The notes: a model not told the origin generated them from the sequence alone. A stretch of DNA of 64,000 nt from an uncultured Eubacteriales bacterium (GCA_948933715.1 CAQZPH010000002.1:1-64000), one strand, 5' to 3'; shown: positions 1 through 8,551, counted from the stretch's first letter. Numbers and translations: made by a program.

Positions 1-64
1 TGATATAATTTATATATTAATTTAAAACATAACTCGGCAACAAAAAGGAGGAAACTAAAAATAT

Positions 65-979
65 ATGCCACGACAAATAAATAACATCGCAGAATATAGT
101 GCAGACTACAGAGAAAAAAGCCAAGTTACTGTAAAATCAACGCCAATCACCAAAGCGACATTAAAAAATAAACCCATAAATAAAACCACCACAAAAAAAA
201 GATCTTTAAGCCAAACAAGATTTAATGATACCATAAACTTAAAACCTGTATCAACAGTAGAGACAAAAAAAAATAAAAAGATATCTATCCAGGAACCCCA
301 AGCCGGGTGCATTAAACCTTCTCCAAAAACAAAAAAACAAATGGGATTTTATCGAATACTTTTTGCATGCATTACGATGATCTTATCGATAACGGGAATA
401 GCAATATTACTCTCAGCTATGAATCGGACAACCTGTGTGATAAGTAATTCCCCAACTTTTACAAAATATAATAACTACATTGCCCCTGTAGTCATGCATA
501 ATCCTGACCCATTTAATGAATCCCAAAAAGCAAACATCCACACGGTAATATCATCAGCCATATGGAGAACAATCCTCCAAAACGGTACTGATCACTATAA
601 AGAATTTGATGAACAAGGTTTAACGTTAATACCCATAAACGACATACAAAGCGCCTGCACAGATTTATTTGGTCCCACTTATAATATAAACACTAACGAA
701 AACATTTATGGACCATTTTATTCATATACTATAGGCGAGAAAAATTTTCATATTAGTGCCATAAGTAATTTAGGTACATATATTCCGCATATAGAAGAAA
801 TAACTGAGGAAGGAGAAGATTTAGTTTTAAATGTCTCTTACTTATCCCGCGATGACAAATATTTAAGCACAGACGAATCTAAATCTGATACACCCACCCC
901 AATTAAAAGCATGAAATATAAGCTAAAGATAAATAAAGGTACAAACAAATATTATATTTACTCTATAGAGAATATATAA
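65..979 (+). CDS. Hypothetical single-pass membrane protein
   Basis: I do not recognise a family in this 304-residue protein. The first ~90 residues are polar and very rich in Lys and Thr, with no predicted fold visible. One hydrophobic segment at about residues 96-118 should span the membrane. The ~185 residues after it look like a soluble, probably extracytoplasmic domain. With a basic N-terminus the expected topology is N-in/C-out. The start is supported by an AAGGAGG ribosome site about 12 bases upstream of the ATG. It converges on the small-protein operon that ends at 990, with only ten bases between stop codons. Function unknown. Confidence 0.75.
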   Translation: MPRQINNIAEYSADYREKSQVTVKSTPITKATLKNKPINKTTTKKRSLSQTRFNDTINLKPVSTVETKKNKKISIQEPQAGCIKPSPKTKKQMGFYRILFACITMILSITGIAILLSAMNRTTCVISNSPTFTKYNNYIAPVVMHNPDPFNESQKANIHTVISSAIWRTILQNGTDHYKEFDEQGLTLIPINDIQSACTDLFGPTYNINTNENIYGPFYSYTIGEKNFHISAISNLGTYIPHIEEITEEGEDLVLNVSYLSRDDKYLSTDESKSDTPTPIKSMKYKLKINKGTNKYYIYSIENI

Positions 980-989
980 TATAATTAAA

Positions 990-1391
990 TTAAATGATTA
1001 GATACATTAAAGCCATAACAAGGCTCATGTCTGACCCTTCATCCACTAGCAGTAAAATAAGCAGCAGTATTAAACTTTTCTCACGATCTTTTAGAAGTTC
1101 TGAAAAAAAGTCAAACTTATTTGTTGCATGCGATAATCTTTTTTTATGTTGAATATTCTTATTTTCATTTTCTTCACTTTGTTTCTTTGATTCCTTATTT
1201 TCATCAATTGACGGTTCACTCATTTTATTTTCAGAACCATTTGATACGTGTGCATTTAAATTGTTCGATTCGCTATATCTAGTTCCGGCAACCAAAGACT
1301 GTTTGGCACGCTTTTGCATTTCTTTTACACGCCTTACAGCCTCTTGTTGCATTCGTTGCATATCTTCCATATTTTCATAACTATTTTTCAT
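990..1391 (-). CDS. Hypothetical small protein with hydrophobic C-terminus
   Basis: A 133-residue protein that I cannot assign. The N-terminal third is Met/Gln/Arg/Lys-rich and probably helical (EDMQRMQQEAVRRVKEMQKR). The middle is charged and low-complexity. The last ~28 residues are strongly hydrophobic, starting at SLILLLILLLVDEG, and may be a membrane hairpin or tail anchor. It is the last gene of a three-gene leftward operon (2072 to 990). The start has a GAGGTTGA ribosome site. An acidic turn (DEGSD) between the two hydrophobic stretches suggests a re-entrant or two-helix hairpin rather than one long helix. Confidence 0.7.
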   Translation of the reverse strand: MKNSYENMEDMQRMQQEAVRRVKEMQKRAKQSLVAGTRYSESNNLNAHVSNGSENKMSEPSIDENKESKKQSEENENKNIQHKKRLSHATNKFDFFSELLKDREKSLILLLILLLVDEGSDMSLVMALMYLII

Positions 1392-1430
1392 ATCTCAACC
1401 TCAATAATATAAATACCAATTTAGTTTTCC

Positions 1431-1805
1431 TTAAAGTATATCTTGGCTTTTAAGTAGTGGCAGTATTTTAAACATTTGCATCATCTTCATAGACTCATCT
1501 AGCTTATTTCTTCGCTTTTCGCTAAGATGTGGTCTTAATGCAAATAATAAACGTGTGTTTTCATCTTCTTTATTTATAGATGAAAGTAGGGGCATTAATT
1601 TCATAACGGTTTGAATTGCATCAACCGGTATAATATCATTTTCGGGTTTATCTTGCGGCAAATTATCTGCAGGATTTTGTGAATTGTTTTTTTCATTTTT
1701 ATTATCTTCTGTTGATGCATTAATAATATTTGTTAACCCTTTTATTTTTTCTATGTTTTCTCTATTGCTTAGCAAATCCATTAATTTATCTGATAAGTCA
1801 TCCAT
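1431..1805 (-). CDS. Hypothetical conserved-looking small soluble protein
   Basis: A 124-residue protein, middle gene of the leftward three-gene operon, three bases after the stop of the upstream gene. The N-terminus reads as an amphipathic helix. A low-complexity Asn/Glu/Lys linker follows. The C-terminal ~55 residues form a compact-looking helical module with the signature LLFALRPHLSEKRRNKLDES, ending in KILPLLKSQDIL. I have an impression of similar C-terminal modules in uncharacterised clostridial proteins but cannot name a family. No signal peptide or membrane segment. Translation probably couples to the gene before it (AGGAGA ribosome site). Confidence 0.7.
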   Translation of the reverse strand: MDDLSDKLMDLLSNRENIEKIKGLTNIINASTEDNKNEKNNSQNPADNLPQDKPENDIIPVDAIQTVMKLMPLLSSINKEDENTRLLFALRPHLSEKRRNKLDESMKMMQMFKILPLLKSQDIL

Positions 1806-1808
1806 AGT

Positions 1809-2072
1809 TTATTTGTCTCCTAGTAATTGTTTAATTAAACTTTGTGCTTGTGGCGTTGATAATATTTTGTTTGCAGCATCTTTGTCTGATAATAATTTTT
1901 TAATTTTCTGTGCGTCACTTGGATTTAAATTGGACAATAAATTTTCCACGTTTCCCGACTGACTTGCATCTTTTAATTCTTCAGGGCTTTTTCCTAACTT
2001 ATTTGAGACTGATTTTAATAACTTCTCTACTCCGCTGTTATTATCTTTTTGATTATTATTTTGATTTAACAT
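1809..2072 (-). CDS. Hypothetical small helical protein
   Basis: First gene of the leftward three-gene operon, 87 residues. I chose the internal ATG at 2072 over the upstream one (2153) because it has a strong GAGGTGATTT ribosome site eight bases away, and the upstream extension is hydrophobic and unlike the rest. The protein is Asn/Gln-rich at its N-terminus. It then looks like two helical repeats, with phrases KLGKSPEELKDASQSG and KILSTPQAQSLIKQLLGDK. No catalytic motif, signal or membrane segment is visible. Function unknown. Consistent small size, helicity and tight linkage suggest the three products work together. Confidence 0.7.
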   Translation of the reverse strand: MLNQNNNQKDNNSGVEKLLKSVSNKLGKSPEELKDASQSGNVENLLSNLNPSDAQKIKKLLSDKDAANKILSTPQAQSLIKQLLGDK

Positions 2073-2269
2073 ATACAAATCACCTCTATAAAACATGTTA
2101 TGATATAATATAAAAAAGTATGAAAAATAATGTAAAGGAGTTTTAATATACAATAATATAACTATTAAAATAAACGCACTATGAATATATCTATGCAGTT
2201 TACGGCAATACTTAAATTAATAAATAGAAATTCCTACTTATTAATTTTTAGGAGGTATTACGTCTTATC

Positions 2270-2692
2270 ATGCAAGAAACTGTAAAAGATATTATGAGCA
2301 AAAATATTGTAGCTGTGTTGCCAAATGATACGGCTGAAGATGCTGCTAAACTTATGTCCGAGCACGATATCGGTTCGATCCCTGTAATAGCAGGTGGCAA
2401 ACTAAAAGGACTTTTAACCGATAGAGATATAGTTATACGTTGTGTATCTGAAGGTAAACCTACTGCATATACAAAAGTATCAGAATTAATGACTACCGAT
2501 GTCGCTTTCGTTACACCTGAACACTCTATTCATGATGCTATTAGTATGATGGCTGCCGAGCGCGTTCGAAGATTACCTGTTATAAAGGAAGGATTTGTGG
2601 ATGGAATAGTTAGTCTTGCTGATATAGCAAGGATTCATTCGGGCCCTGAAATTGCTTCTGCTTTAACGGAAATAAGTAGTTCTCTAATCTAA
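2270..2692 (+). CDS. CBS-domain pair protein
   Basis: A 140-residue cytoplasmic protein made of two CBS domains, roughly residues 8-62 and 72-128, with nothing else attached. Typical CBS phrases are visible: VKDIMSKNIVAVLPNDTAEDA, GSIPVIAGGKLKGLLTDRDI in the first and RVRRLPVIKEGFVDGIVSLADIA in the second. Such stand-alone pairs bind adenosine nucleotides and often act as energy sensors or regulators; the ligand here cannot be read from sequence. An AGGAGG site precedes the ATG. It is followed by cloverleaf element A and then the decarboxylase-like gene. Confidence 0.88.
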   Translation: MQETVKDIMSKNIVAVLPNDTAEDAAKLMSEHDIGSIPVIAGGKLKGLLTDRDIVIRCVSEGKPTAYTKVSELMTTDVAFVTPEHSIHDAISMMAAERVRRLPVIKEGFVDGIVSLADIARIHSGPEIASALTEISSSLI

Positions 2693-2706
2693 AATTAAAT
2701 TTAACC

Positions 2707-2844
2707 GGTAGATAGGGGCGGGCACCTATCTACAAAAATTAAAATGATTTTTGTAGATCAGTCATGTTAGAAAATTTCTAACATGACCCAGTGAGTGTGC
2801 AAAAATGCACACTCACTGGGTGCCCGCCTTCTATAAAACCTACC
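2707..2844. other. Cloverleaf four-way inverted-repeat element A
   Basis: Intergenic element with an outer stem (2717-2725 with 2820-2828, GGCGGGCAC/GTGCCCGCC) enclosing three hairpins that abut: 2726-2760 (12 bp paired, 2728-2739 with 2747-2758), 2761-2787 (13 bp) and 2788-2819 (14 bp around AAAA). The outer stem can extend through further partial pairing (GGTAG at 2707, CTACC near 2839-2843). An alternative hairpin 2709-2734 (GTAGATAGG/CCTATCTAC) would place the outer-stem strand GGCGGGCA in a loop. No T-run follows, so it is not a simple terminator. Same architecture as the elements at about 10.3, 15.4, 17.75 and 22.6 kb, with no shared sequence. Confidence 0.8.
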
Positions 2845-2866
2845 GCACAAGGGAGAAAAAATACCT

Positions 2867-4198
2867 ATGCAAAATACCCCATTATATGATGCTCTTATAA
2901 AGCACAAAAACTTGGCCCGAATATCTTTTCATACACCCGGCCATAAAAACAACAATAAATTAATAAATAAAGATCTGCAATGCTTAGATTATACAGAACT
3001 TCCTGATACTGATAGCTTATATGAATCACACGGCGCAATAAAGGATTCAGAAGTATTAATGTCCAAAACTTTTGGTGCTAAAAATACATTATTTTCTGCA
3101 GGGGGTTGCACCCTATGCATACAAACGATGCTAAAATTAGCCCTACCTTATGGTGGAAAAATAATTGCTTCAAGGATGATCCACAAAAGTGCTGTAAACA
3201 CAATGGCTCTTTTAAACGCTCAGGTAATATGGTTAATGCCAGAAAAAAGAAACCAATCTAGTTTTTTTAATCAAACAAGTGCAGATCAAATAAAAGAAGC
3301 TTTATCTAAAAATCCAGACTCTGCAGGCGTATACATAACAAGCCCAGATTACTATGGCCAAATAGCAGACATAAAAAACATAGCAAAGATATGCAAAAGA
3401 TACAACGTTCCTTTACTTGTAGATAATGCTCATGGTTCACATCTTAAATTTCTATCACCGGACATTCATCCAATAACTCTCGGAGCTGACATGGTTTCCG
3501 ATTCTATACATAAAACTCTACCAGTGCTAACTGGCGGAGCGCTTTTGCATATTGCAAACGAAAAATACATATCAAAAGCAAAAAATGCTATGTCTATTTT
3601 TGGGTCCACAAGTCCATCATATCCCATAATGGCTTCAATTGACCTTTGTGGAAGTTGGCTTAGAAATTATGGACACGCGGCTTTTAAAGAATTAGAAAAA
3701 GAGGTTACCAATATAAAACTCACTGCAAAAGAAATAGGCCTTGTTGATAATTATGATATAGCCGACCCTGTAAGAATAACGTTAAACACTGCAAAAGTTG
3801 GAATTGATGGCGCTGATGCTGCAGAATATTTTAGAACGCGAGGCATAGAACCTGAAATGTCAGACAATGAACATGTTGTTTTTATTGCAACACCAATGAA
3901 TTCTAAAGAAGATTTCATAAACTTAAAAAATGCCATTAAAAATTTACCTGTATCTGCTCCTTTAAATTTTGTAAGTCCCATTTTCACTAGACCAACATTG
4001 GCAAAATCTTTACACGACGCCTTATTTAGTAAAGCAGAACAAATAAAAACAATAAACGCATGTGGCAGAATCAGTTCAAGTACTGTATGCCCATGTCCTC
4101 CAGGAATTCCAATTTTAGTTCCCGGCGAAATTATAAACGACAAATCTATCAAAAGTTTACTTCACTATGGAATTTTTTTAATAGATGTGTTAAAATGA
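2867..4198 (+). CDS. Orn/Lys/Arg decarboxylase-like PLP enzyme
   Basis: A 443-residue fold-type I PLP enzyme of the basic amino acid decarboxylase group (YaaO/SpeA-like). It starts with PLYDALIKHKN and the characteristic FHTPGHK motif. VDNAHGSHLKF carries the cofactor-binding Asp and SDSIHKTLPVLTGG the Schiff-base lysine (SxHKT). The C-terminal domain has the usual CPPGIPILVPGE. Length fits the short Firmicutes form, not the long enterobacterial enzymes. Substrate (arginine, lysine or ornithine) cannot be set from sequence. It sits directly upstream of darA-holB-ricT, as yaaO does in Bacillus, but the tmk gene usually found between them is absent here. Confidence 0.88.
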   Translation: MQNTPLYDALIKHKNLARISFHTPGHKNNNKLINKDLQCLDYTELPDTDSLYESHGAIKDSEVLMSKTFGAKNTLFSAGGCTLCIQTMLKLALPYGGKIIASRMIHKSAVNTMALLNAQVIWLMPEKRNQSSFFNQTSADQIKEALSKNPDSAGVYITSPDYYGQIADIKNIAKICKRYNVPLLVDNAHGSHLKFLSPDIHPITLGADMVSDSIHKTLPVLTGGALLHIANEKYISKAKNAMSIFGSTSPSYPIMASIDLCGSWLRNYGHAAFKELEKEVTNIKLTAKEIGLVDNYDIADPVRITLNTAKVGIDGADAAEYFRTRGIEPEMSDNEHVVFIATPMNSKEDFINLKNAIKNLPVSAPLNFVSPIFTRPTLAKSLHDALFSKAEQIKTINACGRISSSTVCPCPPGIPILVPGEIINDKSIKSLLHYGIFLIDVLK

Positions 4199-4236
4199 AA
4201 TTATATCGATTTTACTTTTAAATGAGGTGGTTATTA

Positions 4237-4560
4237 ATGAAACTAGTACTTGCTATAATAAATAGTGACGATGCTAATACCGTTTCAAATGCACTTACCG
4301 ATAATGGATTTCATGTTACAAAACTCTCAACAACTGGCGGATTTTTAAAAGTTGGTAACACCACATTTATTACCGGTGTAGACGATGATAAGGTCGACAG
4401 CGTTATAAATATTATTAAAGCTAAAAGCAACAAACGTACACAAACAATCCCCAATGCAAGTCCACTCGAAGTTGGTATGTATAGTTCCACACCGTTTGAA
4501 ATCACCGTTGGTGGAGCGACTATTTTTGTTTTAAATGTGGACAAGTTTGAAAAACTATAG
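4237..4560 (+). CDS. darA: Cyclic-di-AMP receptor DarA/PstA (YaaQ family)
   Basis: A 107-residue PII-like trimeric signalling protein that binds cyclic di-AMP. MKLVLAIINSDDANTVSNAL at the start, the GGFLKVGNTTFITGV core and the loss of the classical PII uridylylation loop match the YaaQ/DarA/PstA family, usual length ~109. I start at the ATG at 4237, which has GAGGTGG upstream, rather than at 4222, which lies inside that ribosome site. It lies 39 bases after the decarboxylase and 18 before holB, as in Bacillus. In the family it senses c-di-AMP without a known enzymatic output. Confidence 0.9.
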   Translation: MKLVLAIINSDDANTVSNALTDNGFHVTKLSTTGGFLKVGNTTFITGVDDDKVDSVINIIKAKSNKRTQTIPNASPLEVGMYSSTPFEITVGGATIFVLNVDKFEKL

Positions 4561-4577
4561 GATTAATTTATAATATT

Positions 4578-5582
4578 ATGGATTTTAATAATTTTGTGGG
4601 GAATGAATCTGTTAAATCGCAGGTAATTTCCCTTTTTGAAAATAATAAAATATCTCATGCAATGATGATAGAAGGGGCTAAAGGCCTTGGTAAACGAACG
4701 TTTGCTAAAATTATTGCACAAGCTATTGTCTGTGAAAACCCAAGCGGCGGGTTTGCTTGCAATAAGTGTTTAAACTGCAAAAAAGCTGAAAAAGAAATAC
4801 ATCCAGATATAATTTATCCTGAGAAAAGTGGTGTTTTGCAGGGGTATAGCATTACAACCGTGCGAAAAATACGTGAAGATACTTACATTATTCCAAACGA
4901 AGCTTCAAAGAAAGTTTATATCTTTACCGATATTGATAACATGAGTATTCCTGCGCAAAATGCGCTTTTAAAGGTTTTAGAAGAACCCCCAAAAAATGTG
5001 GTATTGATATTAACTTGCACATCGGCTTCATCTATACTCCCTACAATTCGTTCAAGAGCGCAAATTTTTTCACTTAAACCGGTTTCTACAAACGATATAA
5101 TCACATTTTTACATACAAATTATGCTGAAAACTATAAGGAAAACGGCGTAGAAAAAGTAAAACAAATTGCTAATGCTTCAAATGGAAATATCGGCATTGC
5201 CGTTGATTTTCTTATTTCTTCAGATTTTGGGGAATTAATCGATATAACAAATAAACTAGCAAAATCTATTGTCAACCGTAAAGAGTTTGATATATTATCT
5301 TTGACCGCTAAAATATCTGAAAACCGGCAGATATTTAGCTTTATTTTAGGTTTTCTAAAATCATTTTTGAGAGATTCTCTAGTTTATTCTTTTGCATCTG
5401 AGGATTTATCATCTCACAATGAAATGGTAATAAATTTATCTGAGAACCTTTCTACAAAGCAAATTTTAAATCTTATTGATGTTACAGATAAATCTAAAGA
5501 TTATCTTGATAAAAATGTGAACTTATCAATTTTAAGCTCATATTTTTGCTCAAACTTACATAGGATTGCTTCTATGGATTAA
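4578..5582 (+). CDS. holB: DNA polymerase III delta-prime subunit
   Basis: A 334-residue AAA+-fold clamp-loader subunit that helps load the beta clamp. The N-terminal part has FVGNESVKSQVISLFENNKI, HAMMIEGAKGLGKRTFAKII (degenerate P-loop region), a four-cysteine zinc module (CENPSGGFACNKCLNC) and IHPDI. IPAQNALLKVLEEPPKNVVLILT and PTIRSRAQIF are diagnostic of delta-prime. The C-terminal third is the divergent collar-type domain. Cotranscribed with darA and ricT. The ribosome site is weak, so translation may rely on the preceding gene. Confidence 0.92.
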   Translation: MDFNNFVGNESVKSQVISLFENNKISHAMMIEGAKGLGKRTFAKIIAQAIVCENPSGGFACNKCLNCKKAEKEIHPDIIYPEKSGVLQGYSITTVRKIREDTYIIPNEASKKVYIFTDIDNMSIPAQNALLKVLEEPPKNVVLILTCTSASSILPTIRSRAQIFSLKPVSTNDIITFLHTNYAENYKENGVEKVKQIANASNGNIGIAVDFLISSDFGELIDITNKLAKSIVNRKEFDILSLTAKISENRQIFSFILGFLKSFLRDSLVYSFASEDLSSHNEMVINLSENLSTKQILNLIDVTDKSKDYLDKNVNLSILSSYFCSNLHRIASMD

Positions 5583-5635
5583 GTTATATATTGATAAGTT
5601 TTATAAAAGAGGTTTAGTCTATCGGGAGGAAACAA

Positions 5636-6499
5636 ATGGCTGAAATTATAGGCGTTAGATTTAAAGATATGGGCAAGGTATATTACTTTGCTCCAAATAA
5701 CCAAGCAATCAACCTTGATGATAGGGTTATTGTGGAGACTTCAAAAGGTACAGAATGTGGTAAAGTAGTAATTAAAAAAAAAGAAATTTCTTTTGATAAA
5801 ATAGGAGATACTTTAAAGCCCATATTAAGAAAAGCAGAAGAAAAGGATATTGAACGTCTTAGCAAACTAAAAGAAAAAGAAAAACGAGCTTTTTCTTTAT
5901 GTAGCGAGAAAATAAAAAAGCATAATTTAGACATGAAACTCATTGACGTTGAGTATACATTTGATGGGAATAAAATTCTATTTTATTTTACCGCAGAAAG
6001 TCGCATTGATTTTAGGGAACTTGTTAAGGACTTAGCTTCAGTTTTTAAAACCCGTATAGAGCTTCGTCAGATAGGCGTTCGCGATGAATCAAAAATTTTA
6101 GGCGGTCTTGGAACGTGCGGAAAACCTTTTTGCTGTGCAACATTTTTAGATGAATTTCAACCTGTATCAATAAAAATGGCTAAAGAGCAAGGGTTATCAC
6201 TAAATCCTGTTAAAATTTCTGGTACTTGTGGTAGGCTAATGTGTTGCCTTAAATATGAGCAGGATGCTTATGCTGATCTTCTTAAAAAAGCTCCTAAAAT
6301 TGGCGCTATAGTCGACACTCCTAACGGCCGGGGAACTGTAATAGAACAAAATCTATTAACCGGTATTTTAAAAATACGTATGGATGAATTCCCTGAAGCT
6401 GCTCCCACTTGTTTTAAACTAGACGAAATAAAAATTATTAAGGACGCTAAAATTAAAATTGAAAAAGAGGAACTTGATAAGTTAAAAGATTTAGAATAA
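5636..6499 (+). CDS. ricT: Regulatory iron-sulfur-containing complex subunit RicT (PSP1 domain)
   Basis: A 287-residue PSP1-domain protein of the RicT/YaaT family. In Bacillus RicT works with RicA and RicF in a complex that carries iron-sulfur clusters and promotes mRNA maturation by RNase Y and phosphorelay signalling. The conserved cysteines are present in GGLGTCGKPFCCATFLDEF and ISGTCGRLMCCLKYEQ (residues ~160-220), which supports cluster binding. An RSID/RELVKDLASVFKTRIELRQIG core precedes them. A strong GGGAGGAAAC site is upstream of the ATG. Position after holB is the conserved one. Confidence 0.92.
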   Translation: MAEIIGVRFKDMGKVYYFAPNNQAINLDDRVIVETSKGTECGKVVIKKKEISFDKIGDTLKPILRKAEEKDIERLSKLKEKEKRAFSLCSEKIKKHNLDMKLIDVEYTFDGNKILFYFTAESRIDFRELVKDLASVFKTRIELRQIGVRDESKILGGLGTCGKPFCCATFLDEFQPVSIKMAKEQGLSLNPVKISGTCGRLMCCLKYEQDAYADLLKKAPKIGAIVDTPNGRGTVIEQNLLTGILKIRMDEFPEAAPTCFKLDEIKIIKDAKIKIEKEELDKLKDLE

Positions 6500-6567
6500 T
6501 TAAAAATAATTTGCAGTTATTGTCGAAAAGTGTTAAAATGTAATTGTTAATTTTAGGAGGTGTCTTT

Positions 6568-6738
6568 ATGTCTTATAAAATCGATGATAATTGTATTTCT
6601 TGCGGTGCTTGTGAACCTACTTGTCCGGTTGGTGCTATCTCTGCAGGCGATAGTAAATACGTTATTGATCCTGAAATTTGTATCGAATGCGGAGCTTGTG
6701 CGGGTGTTTGCCCTGTAGGTGCACCTTCTCAAGATTAA
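6568..6738 (+). CDS. 2[4Fe-4S] ferredoxin
   Basis: A 56-residue clostridial-type ferredoxin with two CxxCxxCxxxCP motifs: CISCGACEPTCP near the start and CIECGACAGVCP near the end. It would carry low-potential electrons for anaerobic metabolism. I start at the ATG at 6568 because GGAGGTG lies seven bases upstream and MSYKIDDNCISCG is the usual family N-terminus; the ATG-like start at 6544 would put the ribosome site inside the gene. A hairpin follows the stop. It stands alone between ricT and trmN6. Confidence 0.95.
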   Translation: MSYKIDDNCISCGACEPTCPVGAISAGDSKYVIDPEICIECGACAGVCPVGAPSQD

Positions 6739-6774
6739 TTTTCATAATCCACTATATTTTGTAGGGCTAAAAAC

Positions 6775-6812
6775 CGTGCACCAACAGTTGCAGTTGTGGC
6801 TGTTGGTGCACG
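6775..6812 (+). terminator. Hairpin after ferredoxin gene
   Basis: A 13-bp perfect inverted repeat (CGTGCACCAACAG / CTGTTGGTGCACG) around a 12-base loop, 36 bases after the ferredoxin stop. The following bases are AT-rich (TATTATATATT) but not a clean T-run, so termination is likely but not proven. Confidence 0.6.
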
Positions 6813-6896
6813 TATTATATATTAAAATATTGTAAATTTATAAACTTATTGCGCTTATAATAAAAAACCGTATAAAAAGTAAGGAGATTAAAAAGG

Positions 6897-7634
6897 ATGT
6901 TATTACCCGGGGAAAGCATAGAAAAACTTTCAGATAAAATAGAACTGATCGTATCTAAAGAACACACTTTTGGGACTGATACTATATTGCTTGCGGATTT
7001 TTCTATGCCAAAAAAGCATGAGTTCGCCGTAGAATTGGGTACAGGCTGCGGCGCAATCCCTTTATATTGGTGCAGCATGGTACAAGTAAAAAGCGTTATA
7101 GCAATAGACATTCAATTAGCTGCATGTTCTCAATTAATAAGATCTATAAAGTTAAACCATATAGAAAATATAATTAAAGTTATTAACGCAGATATAAGAA
7201 ATCCTATTAAAGATATTCCATTGCACAGTTGTGATCTAGTAGTATGTAACCCGCCATACAAAGTAACCGGAGGTGGGTTAGTTAACGACAATGACCACCG
7301 TAGAATTGCACGGCATGAACATGAATGCACTATAGACGACGTAAGCAAAGCTGCTGCACGGCTTTTAAATTTCGGTGGAAGACTATGCATCTGTCAAAGA
7401 ATGGAAAGATTGTGTGACGTAATGGATTCTATGCGAAAGAGTGGTATTGAACCTAAAAAAATACGGTTTGTGCAGCAAAGAACCTCTAGTGCACCTAAAC
7501 TTTTTTTAATTGAAGGCAAGAAAGGCGCAAAGCCAGGTATGGTCGCTCTACCCACATTGTTAATTGAAAATAATGATAGAACCCTTTCAGATGAAATGAA
7601 AAGAATATATAAGTATTATGGAGAGAAAAAATGA
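6897..7634 (+). CDS. trmN6: tRNA1(Val) (adenine-N6)-methyltransferase TrmN6-like
   Basis: A 245-residue class I SAM-dependent methyltransferase. VELGTGCGAIPLYW is the SAM-binding motif I and DLVVCNPPYKVTGGG carries the NPPY motif of N6-adenine methyltransferases. Length and position match YabB/TrmN6 of Firmicutes, where it also precedes rsmI. The stop overlaps the start of rsmI by four bases (ATGA), so the two are translationally coupled. The exact tRNA substrate is assumed from the family. Confidence 0.88.
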   Translation: MLLPGESIEKLSDKIELIVSKEHTFGTDTILLADFSMPKKHEFAVELGTGCGAIPLYWCSMVQVKSVIAIDIQLAACSQLIRSIKLNHIENIIKVINADIRNPIKDIPLHSCDLVVCNPPYKVTGGGLVNDNDHRRIARHEHECTIDDVSKAAARLLNFGGRLCICQRMERLCDVMDSMRKSGIEPKKIRFVQQRTSSAPKLFLIEGKKGAKPGMVALPTLLIENNDRTLSDEMKRIYKYYGEKK

Positions 7635-8461
7635 ACGGAAAACTAATAGTAGTTGGAACACCCATTGGTAACTTAAATGATATGTCCTCGAGGGCAATAG
7701 AGTCTTTAAAAAGCGCAGATTTTATTGCTGCAGAAGACACTAGAGTAACTGTTAAACTGCTTAACCATTTTGGGATAAAAAAGCCTATGATAAGTTACTT
7801 TGAACACAATAAATATCAAAAAGGATTATATATACGTGATAGGATTTTAGCCGGGGAAACTTGCGTATTAGTTAGCGATGCAGGCATGCCTGCTATTTCG
7901 GACCCCGGCGAAGAGCTAGTTGCGCAATGTGCAGAAGCTGGCATTGAGGTAAGCGTTGTTCCTGGCCCGTGCGCTTTTGTATCTGCTCTTGCTGTTTCTG
8001 GGTTGCCTACTGGAAGATTCACTTTTGAAGGCTTTTTGAGCGTCACTAAAAAAAACCGAGTTGCGCATCTTGAAAGCATAAAAAAAGAACCCCGTACAAT
8101 GGTATTTTACGAGGCTCCGCATAAACTTTTACGCACTTTAAAAGATCTTCTTTTCGCTCTTGGTAACCGCAAGATAGCAATCGTAAGGGAACTTACCAAA
8201 ATACATGAAGAAACTGTTAGAACTACCCTGCAAGATGCTATTAAAAAATACGAATCTGATCCTATAAAAGGAGAAATTGTTCTTATAATAGAAGGATGCA
8301 AAGAAGAAGAGAAAAAAAGCAATTTAACCCTTGAAGACTCAATAAAAATGGCACAATCGCTTTTAGATAAGGACTGCACCATTTCCGACGTCGCAAAAGA
8401 AGTGGCAAAAACCACTGGCTTTAAAAAAAGCGACATATATAAAGGGTTAATCGAAGGGTAA
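7631..8461 (+). CDS. rsmI: 16S rRNA (cytidine-2'-O)-methyltransferase RsmI
   Basis: A 276-residue tetrapyrrole-methylase-fold enzyme that 2'-O-methylates C1402 of 16S rRNA. Visible signatures are LIVVGTPIGNLNDMSSRA, FIAAEDTRVT, VLVSDAGMPAISDPGEELV, VVPGPCAFVSALAVSGLPT and MVFYEAPHKLLRTL. Length is normal. It overlaps trmN6 by four bases and is followed by a hairpin with a T-run. Confidence 0.95.
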   Translation: MNGKLIVVGTPIGNLNDMSSRAIESLKSADFIAAEDTRVTVKLLNHFGIKKPMISYFEHNKYQKGLYIRDRILAGETCVLVSDAGMPAISDPGEELVAQCAEAGIEVSVVPGPCAFVSALAVSGLPTGRFTFEGFLSVTKKNRVAHLESIKKEPRTMVFYEAPHKLLRTLKDLLFALGNRKIAIVRELTKIHEETVRTTLQDAIKKYESDPIKGEIVLIIEGCKEEEKKSNLTLEDSIKMAQSLLDKDCTISDVAKEVAKTTGFKKSDIYKGLIEG

Positions 8462-8514
8462 GCTTTAAAAAGCCCTCTATATCAAAAAATTACAACATAA
8501 TGATATCACATTCG

Positions 8515-8547
8515 CACTTATTTTGCAATACAAAATAAGTGTTTTTT
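8515..8547 (+). terminator. Terminator after rsmI
   Basis: An 11-bp inverted repeat (CACTTATTTTG / CAAAATAAGTG) with a five-base loop, followed by TTTTTT: an intrinsic terminator closing the trmN6-rsmI unit. Confidence 0.8.
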
Positions 8548-8551
8548 AATT

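Noticed and set aside
3751..4152. Minus-strand open frame of 133 codons opposite the decarboxylase gene
   Set aside because: It lies entirely within a well-supported gene on the other strand and has no ribosome site or recognisable domain.
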